Source of the DNA: Alphaproteobacteria bacterium | GTDB lineage: Bacteria; Pseudomonadota; Alphaproteobacteria; Rhodobacterales; Rhodobacteraceae | Reading direction: 5' to 3' | Assembly: GCA_030148665.1 (NCBI GenBank) | Contig: JASBSZ010000032.1 | Coordinates: forward strand, 1-64,000 | Length of the DNA: 64,000 bases | Shown: one piece after another, positions 8,644 through 18,510 of the stretch | How the letters are laid out: every line of letters begins with the position of its first letter | Position numbering within the stretch: the stretch's first letter is position 1 | Translations under genes and position numbers: made by a program | Notes under the pieces: model-generated | Database searches by the model: none | What the model was told of the DNA's origin: nothing | The model's input: only the letters and a program-made list of their open reading frames with translations

Positions 8644-11088
8644 ATGACAGACATACCCTCGCATGCCCGCGTCGTCATCATCGGAGGCGGTATCATCGGC
8701 TGTTCGGTGGCCTATCACCTGAGCAGGCTTGGCTGGCGCGATGTCGTGCTGCTGGAACGCAAGCAGCTGACCAGTGGCACCACCTGGCACGCGGCCGGGC
8801 TGATCGCGCAGCTGCGGGCGACCGCCAACATGACGAGACTGGCGAAATACAGCCAGGAGCTCTATGGCCGGCTCGAAGAGGAAACCGGCGTTGCGACGGG
8901 CTTCAGACGGGTGGGCTCGATCACCGTTGCCCTGACGGAGGAGCGCAAGGAAGAGCTGTTTCGTCAGGCAGCCATGGCCCGCGCATTCGGTGTCGAGATC
9001 GAAGAGATTTCCCCCACCGAGGTCAAGGCCCGGTATGAACATCTGAATACCGACGACGTGGTTGCAGGTGTTTATCTGCCAAGGGACGGACAGGGCGACC
9101 CCGGCAACATCGCGCTGGCCCTGGCAAGGGGGGCTCGTCAGTCAGGTGTCCGGATATTCGAGCAGACCAGGGTCACGGGGGTTGCCCGGAGCGGGAGGCG
9201 GGTGAGCGGCGTCAACTGGCAGCGCGGCGACGAAAGCGGGCATATCTCGTGCGAAATGATCGTCAACTGCGCTGGCATGTGGGGCCGCGACGTCGGTCGC
9301 ATGGCCGGTGTCAACGTGCCGCTTCAGGCCTGCGAGCATTTCTACATCGTGACCGAAGCCATTGACGGGCTGACGCAGTTGCCGGTTCTGCGCGTGCCCG
9401 ACGAATGTGCCTATTACAAGGAAGACGCCGGCAAGATGATGCTGGGCGCGTTCGAGCCCGAGGCCAAGCCCTGGGGAATGGACGGCATCCCGGAGGATTT
9501 CGAATTCGACCAGCTTCCCGAAGATTTCGACCATTTCGAGCCGATCCTCAAGGCTGCCGTGAACCGCATGCCCCTGTTGGCCGAGGCGGGCATACACATG
9601 TTTTTCAATGGCCCGGAAAGTTTCACCCCGGACGATGCCTATCACCTGGGCCTTGCACCCGAGATGGACAATGTCTGGGTCGCGGCCGGCTTCAACTCGG
9701 TCGGGATCCAATCGGCCGGCGGCGCGGGGATGGCGCTTGCGCAATGGATGGAAGATGGCGAAAAACCGTTCGATCTGGGCGATGTGGACATCGCACGCAT
9801 GCAGCCATTCCAGGGCAATGCCAGCTATCTGATCGCGCGATCCAGGGAAACCCTGGGCCTGCTTTATGCCGACCATTTCCCCTTTCGCCAGAAGGCCAGC
9901 GCGCGGGGCATCCGGCGAACGCCCTTCCACGACCGTCTCGCGGATCTGGGCGCGGTCTTTGGCGAGGTGGCCGGCTGGGAGCGTGCCAACTGGTTTTCAA
10001 ACCCCGGTCAGGAACGTGCATACCGATACAGCTGGGGCCGCCAGAACTGGTTTGGCAATCAGGCCGCCGAACACCGGGCCGTGCGCCAGAATGTCGGCAT
10101 GTATGACATGTCATCCTTTGGCAAGATCCGCGTCGAGGGCCCGGATGCCGAAGCATTTCTGAACCATGTTTGCGGCGCGGATCTTTCGGTGCCGCCGGGC
10201 AAGATCGTCTACACCCAGTTTCTCAACCGTCGCGGCGGGATCGAGGCCGACGTGACCGTGACTCGGCTTGGCGAAACGGCCTATCTTGTCGTCACGCCGG
10301 CGGCGACGCGACTGGCGGATGAAACATGGCTCAGGCGACATGTCGAGGATTTCCGTGTTGTCATCACCGACATGACCGCAGCCGAAGGCGTGCTGGCGGT
10401 CATGGGCCCCAATGCGCGCAAGCTGCTGGAGGCGGTCTCGCCCAATGATTTTTCGAACACGGCCTTTCCCTTTGGCACCGCACGCGAGATCGAAATCGGC
10501 ATGGGGCTGGCCCGTGCCCACCGGGTTTCCTATGTGGGCGAACTGGGCTGGGAAATCTATGTCAGCGCCGACATGGCGGTGCATGTGTTCGATACCATCC
10601 GGGAGGCGGGGCAGGATTTCGGCCTGAAGCTCTGCGGCATGCACATGATGGACAGCTGCCGCATCGAAAAGGCCTTCCGGCATTTCGGCCACGACATCAC
10701 CTGCGAGGACCACGTCCTCGAGGCAGGCCTCGGCTTTGCCGTGAAAACCGCCAAGCCATCATTCATTGGCCGCGAGGCCGTGTTGCGCAAGCGGGAACAA
10801 GGGCTCAAGCGGCGGTTGCTGCAGTTCCTGCTGAGCGATCCCGAACCGCTGCTCTACCACAACGAGCCGATCCTGAGAGACGGCGAGATCGTGGGCCATC
10901 TCACAAGTGGCGCCTATGGTCATACATTGGGTGCCGCCGTGGGAATGGGTTATGTCCCATGTGCCGGCGAAAGCCCGGATTCGCTTGTTTCCTCGGCCTA
11001 CGAGATCGACGTGGCGGGGACAAGGGTGCCGGCAACGGCCTCGTTACGCCCCCTCTATGACCCGGCCTCGGAACGTATGCGGGCATGA
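8644..11088 (+). CDS. FAD-dependent dimethylglycine/sarcosine dehydrogenase-like protein
   Basis: An 814-residue two-part enzyme. Residues 8-370 are a DAO-type FAD domain with VVIIGGGIIGCSVAYHL and the segment SGTTWHAAGL, whose His is the covalent flavin site in the dimethylglycine/sarcosine dehydrogenase family. Residues about 430-800 are an aminomethyltransferase (GcvT-like) folate domain, with WERANWF, RQNVGMYDMSSFGKI, AFLNHVCGAD and a C-terminal GHLTSGAYGHTLG. Such enzymes oxidatively demethylate N-methyl amino acids and pass the methyl carbon to tetrahydrofolate. Length and domain order are normal. The exact substrate cannot be fixed from sequence. Confidence 0.85.
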   Translation: MTDIPSHARVVIIGGGIIGCSVAYHLSRLGWRDVVLLERKQLTSGTTWHAAGLIAQLRATANMTRLAKYSQELYGRLEEETGVATGFRRVGSITVALTEERKEELFRQAAMARAFGVEIEEISPTEVKARYEHLNTDDVVAGVYLPRDGQGDPGNIALALARGARQSGVRIFEQTRVTGVARSGRRVSGVNWQRGDESGHISCEMIVNCAGMWGRDVGRMAGVNVPLQACEHFYIVTEAIDGLTQLPVLRVPDECAYYKEDAGKMMLGAFEPEAKPWGMDGIPEDFEFDQLPEDFDHFEPILKAAVNRMPLLAEAGIHMFFNGPESFTPDDAYHLGLAPEMDNVWVAAGFNSVGIQSAGGAGMALAQWMEDGEKPFDLGDVDIARMQPFQGNASYLIARSRETLGLLYADHFPFRQKASARGIRRTPFHDRLADLGAVFGEVAGWERANWFSNPGQERAYRYSWGRQNWFGNQAAEHRAVRQNVGMYDMSSFGKIRVEGPDAEAFLNHVCGADLSVPPGKIVYTQFLNRRGGIEADVTVTRLGETAYLVVTPAATRLADETWLRRHVEDFRVVITDMTAAEGVLAVMGPNARKLLEAVSPNDFSNTAFPFGTAREIEIGMGLARAHRVSYVGELGWEIYVSADMAVHVFDTIREAGQDFGLKLCGMHMMDSCRIEKAFRHFGHDITCEDHVLEAGLGFAVKTAKPSFIGREAVLRKREQGLKRRLLQFLLSDPEPLLYHNEPILRDGEIVGHLTSGAYGHTLGAAVGMGYVPCAGESPDSLVSSAYEIDVAGTRVPATASLRPLYDPASERMRA

Positions 11089-11124
11089 GGCGCAGCTACC
11101 GTTTGGCGCCGCTGACAGCGACCG

Positions 11125-11364
11125 TCCCTTGTCCACACCGGCCATAAGGTCCGGGTTCACATACAGGTAACGCGCCGACTGTCCCAGCCGGTCGCGGCGG
11201 TCGCGCAGTTCCAGCAGGCAGACGGTGCACAGGTGTACCTCGTCCGGGCCGTCCACGATGCGCAGGGCGCGGCCCGAGATATAGATGTCGCCCAGCGATG
11301 TGTCGGGGCTGATGCCCATGGCGCCAAAGACCTGGATCGCGCGGTCGGACCCCGCCCGCGCCAT
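11125..11364 (-). pseudogene. Acyl-CoA dehydrogenase C-terminal remnant
   Basis: Read leftward from 11364, about 50 residues match the end of acyl-CoA dehydrogenases: SDRAIQVFGAMGISPDTSL, then RALRIVDGPDEVHL. This is the last part of the C-terminal four-helix domain; everything before it is missing, and the reading frame runs on into the 3' end of the flavoprotein gene on the other strand. It cannot be functional. Confidence 0.65.
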
Positions 11365-11597
11365 CGGCAGACTGACCGGGCGTCACCTGGACATGATGAA
11401 TACGCCCATCCGACGGTATGCGAAGTACGCCCGCAAATTCAGAGGGGCCTGGATTGATCGAAGATCCATGATCCCCTCCCCGGTGCGGGCCGGTAACGCG
11501 GGCAATTTTTTCCCGCCCTTCCGCGGGCCTCCATTGACTGGAATGCTGGAAACTGGGATGAAGTAATTCACCTTGTAATAGATTTTGCCCAAGCGCG
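11365..11597. other. Intergenic, about 230 bp
   Basis: Between the acyl-CoA dehydrogenase remnant and the M16 gene pair I see no gene with family resemblance; a 69-codon frame on the minus strand (11383-11592) has no recognisable product. The promoter of the M16 pair should lie here but no clear -35/-10 pair stands out. Confidence 0.4.
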
Positions 11598-13136
11598 ATG
11601 ATCAAGCAGACCAATTTGCCGAATTGCCTTGCGAGACCCAGATCGTTGGCATCGTTGTTTTCGCACCCCTCGTTGAAACAGCCTCCGGCAGGCAATTTTC
11701 CTGACCGATGCCCGGAATGTCAGCTGCTCGGTCGGCGTGTTGCAAAAGGCTTTTTGTTGGTCACTCTGGCGGTGGGGTTCACACGTGCCGCCAGTGCCGC
11801 ACCGCCGGTGCTTCCGGATTTCCTGAATTCACCCATCAAATCGATCTCTCCATCTGCGGCGGAAAAAACGTGGGTGGTCAGTATCATACGTGATACCCCG
11901 TTCCGAGCCGCCTATGTCGTGCACAAGCCCGCAGACGACCCCAACGCCGATCGGGTTGCTGTCTATCTGATCGTCCAGACCGGCGAGGCCGACCTCACGG
12001 GGCCACAGGGGATGTTGCACTATGTCGAACATCTAGCCTGGCTTGATGCAACCAAAAGGTCGGCACGCAGCGCTGACCGTGACAGCAATGCCTGGACCAA
12101 CCAGCTGTCGGTTGGTTACTGGCTGGCCGGTACGCGCGCTGATCTGCCCAGGATGATTACGCAGCTTTCGCGTGTGTTCGACCCGATCACACTGCGCCCC
12201 AGTTTTGTGCGTCAGGAGCGTGACATCCTGTTGCGCGAATACGATCTGCGGATACGGGACAACATGGATGCGCGTGTGGCCGAAGATCTTTCGCGAGCGA
12301 TCTATCGGGGAACAGGATATGCGCGCTCGCCATTGGCGACGCCGCTGGACATTTCCAGCCTGGGCGTCGATGCCGCGCTGGCTCTGCATCGCAGGACGCA
12401 TCGACCGGGAAACGCGGTTCTTGTGGTGTACGGAAATGTTTCAGACGATGCGGTGGCCGCGGCAATCCCCGATTTACCCAAAGGTCCGCGTTCACCGGCC
12501 CGACGGGTGCCGTTCACAGCAAAACTGCCCAGGGGAAAACCGAGCGACAGCATATTGCGATTTCCCGATCCTGATGCCAGCCCCCACATCGTCTGGCGGC
12601 GGATCATCCGCCTGGACCAACCGCAACAGATCGACCTGCTGGCGGCCCGGCTGGCGCTGCTGCGCGATGTGCTGGATACCAACCTGCCCGGCGGTCTGGC
12701 CGGCCCGTTGCGATTTGACGCGTTCATTGCCCGCAGGTTTTCCATCTCACTCAGCGCGCTTGACGAGAGCCATGTCGAAATGATCTTTTCGGCGGAACCT
12801 GACGAGGGGGTCAGCCTGAATCGGCTGAAGACCTCTTTCGAGGCCGTGCTGGCGTCCAGCGCGCGCGCAGGCATACCAGCCGCGACCTATACGCGCGTCC
12901 GCAAGAGATTCAGCGATTACTGGCCTGAATGGCTGGATCGGCAAAAGCTGGCACGCTGGATGGCCGGCTATGTGGTCGACGCCGTGTCCGCCAGGAAAAC
13001 CCCCCTTGATGTTGTTCAACTGGGAAAGCTGGACAGCCGGATAACCCGGGATGATCTGAATGACCTGCTGAGGCAGCTCGTGTCGGGCGGCCGCACCGTT
13101 GTCGCATTTGTAGGAAATGAAGGAGACCTGAATTGA
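11598..13136 (+). CDS. Exported M16-family zinc metallopeptidase (catalytic member of a pair)
   Basis: The inverted zinc motif HxxEH is present (GMLHYVEHLAW, about residues 139-149), with an Asn/Tyr-rich region after it (SNAWTNQLSVGYW) that matches the next conserved block of pitrilysin/insulinase-like peptidases. A hydrophobic segment (AKGFLLVTLAVGFTRAASAA) is an export signal, but it sits about 48 residues inside the longest frame. The real start may therefore be downstream of 11598, although no ATG fits. The gene overlaps the next M16-type gene, so the two products probably form the two halves of one periplasmic peptidase. Substrate unknown. Confidence 0.75.
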   Translation: MIKQTNLPNCLARPRSLASLFSHPSLKQPPAGNFPDRCPECQLLGRRVAKGFLLVTLAVGFTRAASAAPPVLPDFLNSPIKSISPSAAEKTWVVSIIRDTPFRAAYVVHKPADDPNADRVAVYLIVQTGEADLTGPQGMLHYVEHLAWLDATKRSARSADRDSNAWTNQLSVGYWLAGTRADLPRMITQLSRVFDPITLRPSFVRQERDILLREYDLRIRDNMDARVAEDLSRAIYRGTGYARSPLATPLDISSLGVDAALALHRRTHRPGNAVLVVYGNVSDDAVAAAIPDLPKGPRSPARRVPFTAKLPRGKPSDSILRFPDPDASPHIVWRRIIRLDQPQQIDLLAARLALLRDVLDTNLPGGLAGPLRFDAFIARRFSISLSALDESHVEMIFSAEPDEGVSLNRLKTSFEAVLASSARAGIPAATYTRVRKRFSDYWPEWLDRQKLARWMAGYVVDAVSARKTPLDVVQLGKLDSRITRDDLNDLLRQLVSGGRTVVAFVGNEGDLN

Positions 13137-14506
13137 AACGCATATTCCTGATGATTCTCGTGTGGGCGCTGATCCCGATCATGGCGCTGGCCAATGGACG
13201 GCACGCCTCGACCGAGATCAGCCCGGGCGGCCTGACCTACCATCTGCTGATGCTGCCCAAGGCAAAACAGGTCTCGATCCGTGTCGCATGGCCGACCGAC
13301 TGGCCCTTTCGGCAGGGCGCCAACCAGACCGTACCCTTTATCGGCGCGCAGCTGGTGTTGAGCGGCGGCGCCAAGGGATATCCAGCCGGCAAGGCGATCG
13401 AGAAATTCGCCGATCTCAAGGCGGGTGCCTTCCTCCAGGCGACTATCGACCATGTTTACGGCTGGCTTGGCGCACCCTCGGAAAACATCGATCAGACGGT
13501 TGCCATAGCAAACGCCCATTTGCGTGCGCCGCTGCTGGACGACAAATGGTTCCGGCGTATCAGCAAGGGATTGAAACGGGAATTTGCACAAAGAAACGCG
13601 GTTCCCGCAATGAAAGCATATACAGCCATCCGCTGGGCGGTTTTCGGCGATCAGCCAGTTCGGGAGGCGCTGTCACTCGATGATCCGGCAGCGTTTGACC
13701 GGGCCAGTTCCGCCGATGTTGCGCGTTGGGCACAGGAGACCTTTACCCGCAGTCCCGACACCATAATCGTTGCCGGCAATATTTCGGCAGACGCGGCGGG
13801 AAAGGCTGTTGACCGCTTGTTCGAGGGGCTGCCGGTCGGCGGGCGCAAGATGCAGCGCGATGCAAAGGCCGACTTTTCGCCCCGTCGCATCCTGCTGCAT
13901 CTTCCCGGCGCCAAGGTGTCGCAGCTTGTGTTTGTCGCTCCCTTGCCTCCGACTGCGAATACTTCTGCCGCGGACGGGTTTTCCGATATCCTTCTTGCCA
14001 TGGCCCTTGGAGATGGAGATCAGAGCGTGTTGTTCAAGGCCGTGCGAACCAAGCTGCGGGCCAGCTATGCTTTTGGCGCCGGCCTCGGGGCGTATGACCG
14101 CGCTCATCGGTTTCTTGCCCTTTCGGGCCAGGTGGCAACCGACAGGCTGGCACAGGCCGAAGGTGTTGTGAGAACGGCTTACCAAGGCTTTCTGACCACC
14201 CCCCCGGAAGACGACCTGAAGGCACGCATTGCGCCGGTGTTGGCAGGTTTGCGGGCAAATCGGAGCAACCCTGTCAAGATTTCGGCCAACGCCATGTTAG
14301 CTGCGCTCGATGGAGAGGATCCCGCAATCATGTTGAAACTGGCCGATGTCGTCGGTGGCCTGACGACCGCGACGATCGTCAGCCGGCTGAAATCCGCATT
14401 TCCGCGGGCGGATGGCTTTGTCGTGCTGGCCACAAGCCCGGACAAGAATGCGCTGCCGGGTGCGTGCGTTATCTCGGAACCGCGCGGGGCCGCCCGTTGC
14501 AGATGA
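13133..14506 (+). CDS. Exported M16-family peptidase-like protein lacking the zinc motif (partner subunit)
   Basis: Starts with TTG at 13133, supported by AAGGAG 8-14 bases upstream, and overlaps the preceding stop. A signal peptide is clear (MKRIFLMILVWALIPIMALA). The fold resembles M16 repeats, with SIRVAWPTDWPFRQG, the start of a central DTIIVAGNISADAAGKAV strand and a C-terminal half with LAMALGDGDQSVLFKAVRT, but no HxxEH is present where a catalytic member would have it. In bacterial M16B pairs one subunit is active and one inactive, which fits this arrangement. Confidence 0.75.
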   Translation: MKRIFLMILVWALIPIMALANGRHASTEISPGGLTYHLLMLPKAKQVSIRVAWPTDWPFRQGANQTVPFIGAQLVLSGGAKGYPAGKAIEKFADLKAGAFLQATIDHVYGWLGAPSENIDQTVAIANAHLRAPLLDDKWFRRISKGLKREFAQRNAVPAMKAYTAIRWAVFGDQPVREALSLDDPAAFDRASSADVARWAQETFTRSPDTIIVAGNISADAAGKAVDRLFEGLPVGGRKMQRDAKADFSPRRILLHLPGAKVSQLVFVAPLPPTANTSAADGFSDILLAMALGDGDQSVLFKAVRTKLRASYAFGAGLGAYDRAHRFLALSGQVATDRLAQAEGVVRTAYQGFLTTPPEDDLKARIAPVLAGLRANRSNPVKISANAMLAALDGEDPAIMLKLADVVGGLTTATIVSRLKSAFPRADGFVVLATSPDKNALPGACVISEPRGAARCR

Positions 14507-14657
14507 TGGCCGCGTGGGACCACCACGAATGGCTGTCCGGTGTACTGTAACCCGTCATCTGCAGGCCCCTGTCGGCAGGCGGTAACAGCCATCTGCGTTG
14601 CCTGTCGTTGGGCGTCCGGGTCAGTGGCGGGGCCGTGGGGACGGGGCAGGTGGGCAA

Positions 14658-15560
14658 TCACGAAAACCGCTCGCCCAGCTCCTTTGCCACGGCTTCCAGA
14701 AACCGTGCCGCGGCTACCGGCAGGGCGCGCCCGCGCAGATGGCCGGCCACCAGCGTTCCCTTATGGACATTGGCGCGATCCATGGGCACCGCGCGCATGC
14801 GGTCGCGGGCAAGGTCGGGGCGCAGGTTCACGCCCAGGCTGAAGCTGAGCGCGCGGCTGTCCTGCGACATCAGGCGCAAGAGGTCCAGGCTGTTGGATTC
14901 CAGTGCCGGTCGCAGCCGGATGCCGACGCGCTCGGCCGCGCTGTCCAGAACCGTGCGAATGCCCTCGGGGCGTTTCGGCAAGAGCAGGGGGTAGTCGATG
15001 CAGTCATAGATCTTCAGCGTCTCGCGATCCGCCAGCGGGTGGTCGTCGGCCATCACGCAATACATCTGCTGCCCCCCGGAATAGACCGGGTGCAGGTCGC
15101 GCTGGTGGATCGGTTCGAAAACGATGGCAACATCCGCCGACAGATCGGAAAGCGCGTTTTCCGCCTCGCCCCGCTCTGTCAGGTTCACGCCAAAGGTGAC
15201 TGCGGGAAATTCGGCGAGATGCCGCTTGATCAGCTCGGGCAGGAAATAGAGTGCCATTTCGCGCGTGGTGGCGATATTCACATGCCCCGCACGCATACCC
15301 GACAGGTCGGCGATGCGCGATTTGACCCGCTCGATATCGGCCAGTTGCCCGCGGATGTGCTGTAGCAGGATTTCACCGGCAATATTGGGGCGCATGCCCG
15401 CGGGGTGGCGCTCGAATATCTCTACCCCCAATTCGTCCTCGACGGCCAGAATACGCCGGTTGAGCGCCGACGGCGTGATGCCCAATTCCTCGGCAGCCGA
15501 GCGTAACGAGCCCGTCTGGGCGATTTTTTCTATATAGCGCAAGATGGTCAGATGGCGCAT
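14658..15560 (-). CDS. LysR-family transcriptional regulator, divergent from nirBD
   Basis: Start chosen at ATG 15560 (MRHLTILRYIEKIAQTG), which places the helix-turn-helix at the usual distance; a longer frame to 15605 would run into a palindrome that looks like the operator. The DNA-binding part reads SLRSAAEELGITPSALNRRI and is followed by a normal effector domain (about 300 residues in total). Divergent orientation and a shared 137-bp promoter region point to control of the nir operon, in place of the NtcA/NarL-type control seen elsewhere. The effector is unknown. Confidence 0.85.
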   Translation of the reverse strand: MRHLTILRYIEKIAQTGSLRSAAEELGITPSALNRRILAVEDELGVEIFERHPAGMRPNIAGEILLQHIRGQLADIERVKSRIADLSGMRAGHVNIATTREMALYFLPELIKRHLAEFPAVTFGVNLTERGEAENALSDLSADVAIVFEPIHQRDLHPVYSGGQQMYCVMADDHPLADRETLKIYDCIDYPLLLPKRPEGIRTVLDSAAERVGIRLRPALESNSLDLLRLMSQDSRALSFSLGVNLRPDLARDRMRAVPMDRANVHKGTLVAGHLRGRALPVAAARFLEAVAKELGERFS

Positions 15561-15589
15561 GGCGTTGCTTTCGCTTGATTTTTCATTGT

Positions 15590-15606
15590 GTTGCATTTTT
15601 TGCAAC
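15590..15606. promoter_or_regulatory. Perfect palindrome, candidate LysR operator
   Basis: GTTGCA-TTTTT-TGCAAC has 6-bp perfect arms and the T-N11-A shape typical of LysR binding sites. It lies 30 bp upstream of the regulator start and 92 bp upstream of nirB, so it could serve both autoregulation and nir control. Confidence 0.55.
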
Positions 15607-15697
15607 GGGTAAGTGATTATTTAGCAGCAGACATCAACACCTGCAATTCCTATCACCGGGTCGAATGCACGAGAATCGCATCCGACGGAGGGAAGGC

Positions 15698-18139
15698 ATG
15701 ACAGAAAGGTTGGTGATTGTTGGCGCCGGGATGGCCTCGGGCAGGATGCTCGAAGAGCTGTCCGAACGCGCGCCGGGTGAATGGGACGTGACCCTTTTCG
15801 GGGCCGAGCCTCACGGCAATTACAACCGCATCATGCTGTCCCCCCTGCTTGCGGGCGAGACGACCTTTGACGAAATTGTCACACATGATGCCGACTGGTA
15901 TCGCGCCCACGCCGTGACCTGCCGTTTTGGCGAAACGGTCACGCGTATCGATCGTGCGCGCAAGGTGGTCGTCGGCGCGCGCGGCGAGGTGCCTTATGAC
16001 AAGCTGGTGATCGCCACCGGCTCGGCCTCGGTGCGCATCCCGGTGCAGGGCAACGACCTGCCGGGCGTGGTCGGATTCCGCGATCTGGCGGATGTCGAGA
16101 CAATGCTGGCGACGGCGCAGCACCCGGGCGCGCGGGCGGTGGTGATCGGCGGAGGGTTGCTGGGACTCGAGGCTGCTGCAGCGCTGAACGCGCGGGGCAT
16201 GAAGGTCACCGTGCTGCACCTGATGGGCCACCTGATGGAGCGGCAGCTGGACGCATCCGCCGCCTATCTGCTGCAGAAGGAGCTTGAGGCGCGCGGCATT
16301 CGCGTCCTGTGCAACGCCCATACCCAGGCGATCCTGGGCGAGGGGCGGGCCGAGGCGGTACTGACCGAAGACGGCGCCCTGCACCCGGCCGATCTGGTGG
16401 TGATGGCCGCCGGCATCCGCCCCGAGACGCGCCTGGCAGTCGATGCGGGGCTGAGGGTCGAGCGCGGCATCGTGGTGGACGACCACCTGACCACCTCGGA
16501 CCCCGACATCCTGGCGCTGGGCGAATGCGCCGAGCATTCCGGCGTTGTCTATGGTCTGGTGGCCCCGTTATACGACATGGCCGTCGTCGCCGCGCGCAAT
16601 CTGGCGGGCGAGGCAGCCAGCTTTGCGGCGCCCGAGGTTTCTACCAGGCTCAAGGTCAGCGCGGTCGATCTCTTTTCTGCCGGTGATCTTGAGGCGGGCG
16701 AAGGTGCCGAGGAAATCGTCTTTCGCGACCCCGCGCGCGGTGTCTACAAGAAGCTGGTCCTGCGGAACGACCGCATTACCGGAATTCTGATGTACGGCGA
16801 CGTGTCCGACAGCGCGTGGTTTTTCGACAGGCTGAAAACCGGCCAGAGCATTGCCGAGATGCGCGATGTGCTGATCCTCGGCCCGGCCGGGCGCGGCGCC
16901 GGGATCGACCCGCTGGCGGCCGTCGCGGCCATGCCCGATGATGCCGAAATCTGTGGCTGCAACGGTATCTGCAAGGGGCAGATCGTGGCCGCCATCAGGG
17001 CCGGTGCCAACGACCTTGCCGCCGTGCGGGCGGCAACCCGCGCCTCGGCCTCTTGCGGGGGGTGTTCAGGGCTGGTCGAGCAGGTGCTGGCGGTAACGCT
17101 GGGCGACGCATATGCCGCGGCCGAACCGGCCGGCATCTGCGGCTGCACCAATCTGGGACATGACGAGATCCGCCGCCTGATCCGCGCGCGCGAGCTGAAA
17201 TCCATCCCCGCCGTAATGCAGGAGGCGGGCTGGACGACCTCCTGCGGCTGTGCCACCTGCCGGCCCGCACTGAACTATTACCTGCTGGCCGAATGGCCGC
17301 TGGAATATCGTGATGACCCGCAGAGCCGTTTTGTCAACGAACGCAACCACGCCAATATCCAGAAGGACGGTACCTATTCCGTGGTGCCCCGCATGTGGGG
17401 CGGTATCACCACCCCGGCCGAACTGCGCGCCATTGCCGATGCGGCCGAGAAATACGACGTGCCGACGATCCATGTCACCGGCGGCCAGCGGATCGACCTG
17501 CTGGGCGTGAAAAGGGACGACCTGCCCGCGATCTGGAGCGATCTGAACGCGGCCGGGCTGGTCTCGGGGCATGCCTATGCCAAGGGGCTGCGCACGGTAA
17601 AGACATGCGTCGGCGCGAATTTCTGCCGCTTCGGCACTCAGGACAGCACCGGGCTGGGCATCCGGCTGGAAAAGATCCTCTGGGGCGCCTGGACGCCGCA
17701 CAAGGTCAAGCTGGCCGTTTCTGGCTGTCCGCGCAATTGTGCCGAGGCAACCTGCAAGGATGTGGGCATCATCTGTACCGATGCCGGCTATGAGGTAGGG
17801 GTTGCCGGAGCCGCCGGGCTGGAACTGAAGCAGACCGAGCTGTTGGCCAAGGTCACCACCGAACAGGATGTCATCGACCTGACCGCGGCCTTTATCCAGC
17901 TTTATCGCGAGAACGCCGCCTATCTGGAGCGGCCCTACAAATGGGTTGCCAGGGTGGGTCTCGACTGGGTGCGCGCCCGCGTGGTCGAGGATGCCGCCGC
18001 GCGAAAGGCGCTGATCGAGCGGTTTGAAACCTCGCAATCCGTCTATCGCGCCGATCCGTGGGCGCGACAGGCCCAACCCGGAATGCAGCCCGTGAAATGG
18101 GCGCCGCTGGCCGATCTGACACTGGAGGCTGCCGAATGA
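15698..18139 (+). CDS. nirB: Assimilatory nitrite reductase [NAD(P)H], large subunit
   Basis: An 813-residue NirB with all expected parts. An N-terminal FAD/NAD(P) oxidoreductase (VIVGAGMASGRML, then VVIGGGLLGLEAAAAL) is followed by two BFD-type [2Fe-2S] segments (CGCNGICKGQIV...CGGCSG and CGCTNLG...CGCATC) and the nitrite/sulfite reductase half with the siroheme-[4Fe-4S] ligands CVGANFC and CPRNC. It reduces nitrite to ammonium in the cytoplasm. Start 15698 has GGAGGGAAGG directly upstream and gives the standard N-terminus MTERLVIVG. nirD overlaps by 4 bp and nirC follows, so the three form one operon. Confidence 0.96.
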   Translation: MTERLVIVGAGMASGRMLEELSERAPGEWDVTLFGAEPHGNYNRIMLSPLLAGETTFDEIVTHDADWYRAHAVTCRFGETVTRIDRARKVVVGARGEVPYDKLVIATGSASVRIPVQGNDLPGVVGFRDLADVETMLATAQHPGARAVVIGGGLLGLEAAAALNARGMKVTVLHLMGHLMERQLDASAAYLLQKELEARGIRVLCNAHTQAILGEGRAEAVLTEDGALHPADLVVMAAGIRPETRLAVDAGLRVERGIVVDDHLTTSDPDILALGECAEHSGVVYGLVAPLYDMAVVAARNLAGEAASFAAPEVSTRLKVSAVDLFSAGDLEAGEGAEEIVFRDPARGVYKKLVLRNDRITGILMYGDVSDSAWFFDRLKTGQSIAEMRDVLILGPAGRGAGIDPLAAVAAMPDDAEICGCNGICKGQIVAAIRAGANDLAAVRAATRASASCGGCSGLVEQVLAVTLGDAYAAAEPAGICGCTNLGHDEIRRLIRARELKSIPAVMQEAGWTTSCGCATCRPALNYYLLAEWPLEYRDDPQSRFVNERNHANIQKDGTYSVVPRMWGGITTPAELRAIADAAEKYDVPTIHVTGGQRIDLLGVKRDDLPAIWSDLNAAGLVSGHAYAKGLRTVKTCVGANFCRFGTQDSTGLGIRLEKILWGAWTPHKVKLAVSGCPRNCAEATCKDVGIICTDAGYEVGVAGAAGLELKQTELLAKVTTEQDVIDLTAAFIQLYRENAAYLERPYKWVARVGLDWVRARVVEDAAARKALIERFETSQSVYRADPWARQAQPGMQPVKWAPLADLTLEAAE

Positions 18140-18471
18140 CCGACTGGATCGACATTGCCGCACTTGACGACATCCCGCCCCGTGCCGGCCGGGTGGTCAG
18201 GACAACGGGCGGCTGCATCGCCATCTTTCGCACCCATGACGACCGGGTCTTTGCCCTTGATGACCGCTGCCCGCACAAGGGTGGGCCGCTCTCCGAGGGT
18301 ATCGTGCACGGTCACGCCGTGACCTGCCCGCTGCACAACCTGGTCATCGACCTGCACAGCGGTCAGGCACAGGGCGCCGATGAAGGGCGCGCGGCCACCC
18401 ATGCGGTGCGCGTCGAGGGCGGGCGCATCCTGCTCGACGCCCGCCTGCTGCAGGCCCGCTCGGCAGCCTGA
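18136..18471 (+). CDS. nirD: Nitrite reductase [NAD(P)H], small subunit (Rieske-type)
   Basis: A 111-residue Rieske-fold protein. The motif CPHKGGPLSEG...CPLHNL gives the C-x-H and C-x-x-H ligand pair of the [2Fe-2S] cluster. Start ATG 18136 overlaps the nirB stop as ATGA. NirD partners NirB and passes electrons or stabilises the complex. Length and motif are normal. Confidence 0.94.
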   Translation: MTDWIDIAALDDIPPRAGRVVRTTGGCIAIFRTHDDRVFALDDRCPHKGGPLSEGIVHGHAVTCPLHNLVIDLHSGQAQGADEGRAATHAVRVEGGRILLDARLLQARSAA

Positions 18472-18510
18472 AAACCCCCTCTGCACAACCCGACTGAAAG
18501 GAGCCCTCAC

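Noticed and set aside
14507-14657. Short open frames between the M16 pair and the LysR gene
   Set aside because: They are high-GC shadow frames with no similarity; only untranslated spacer is supported.
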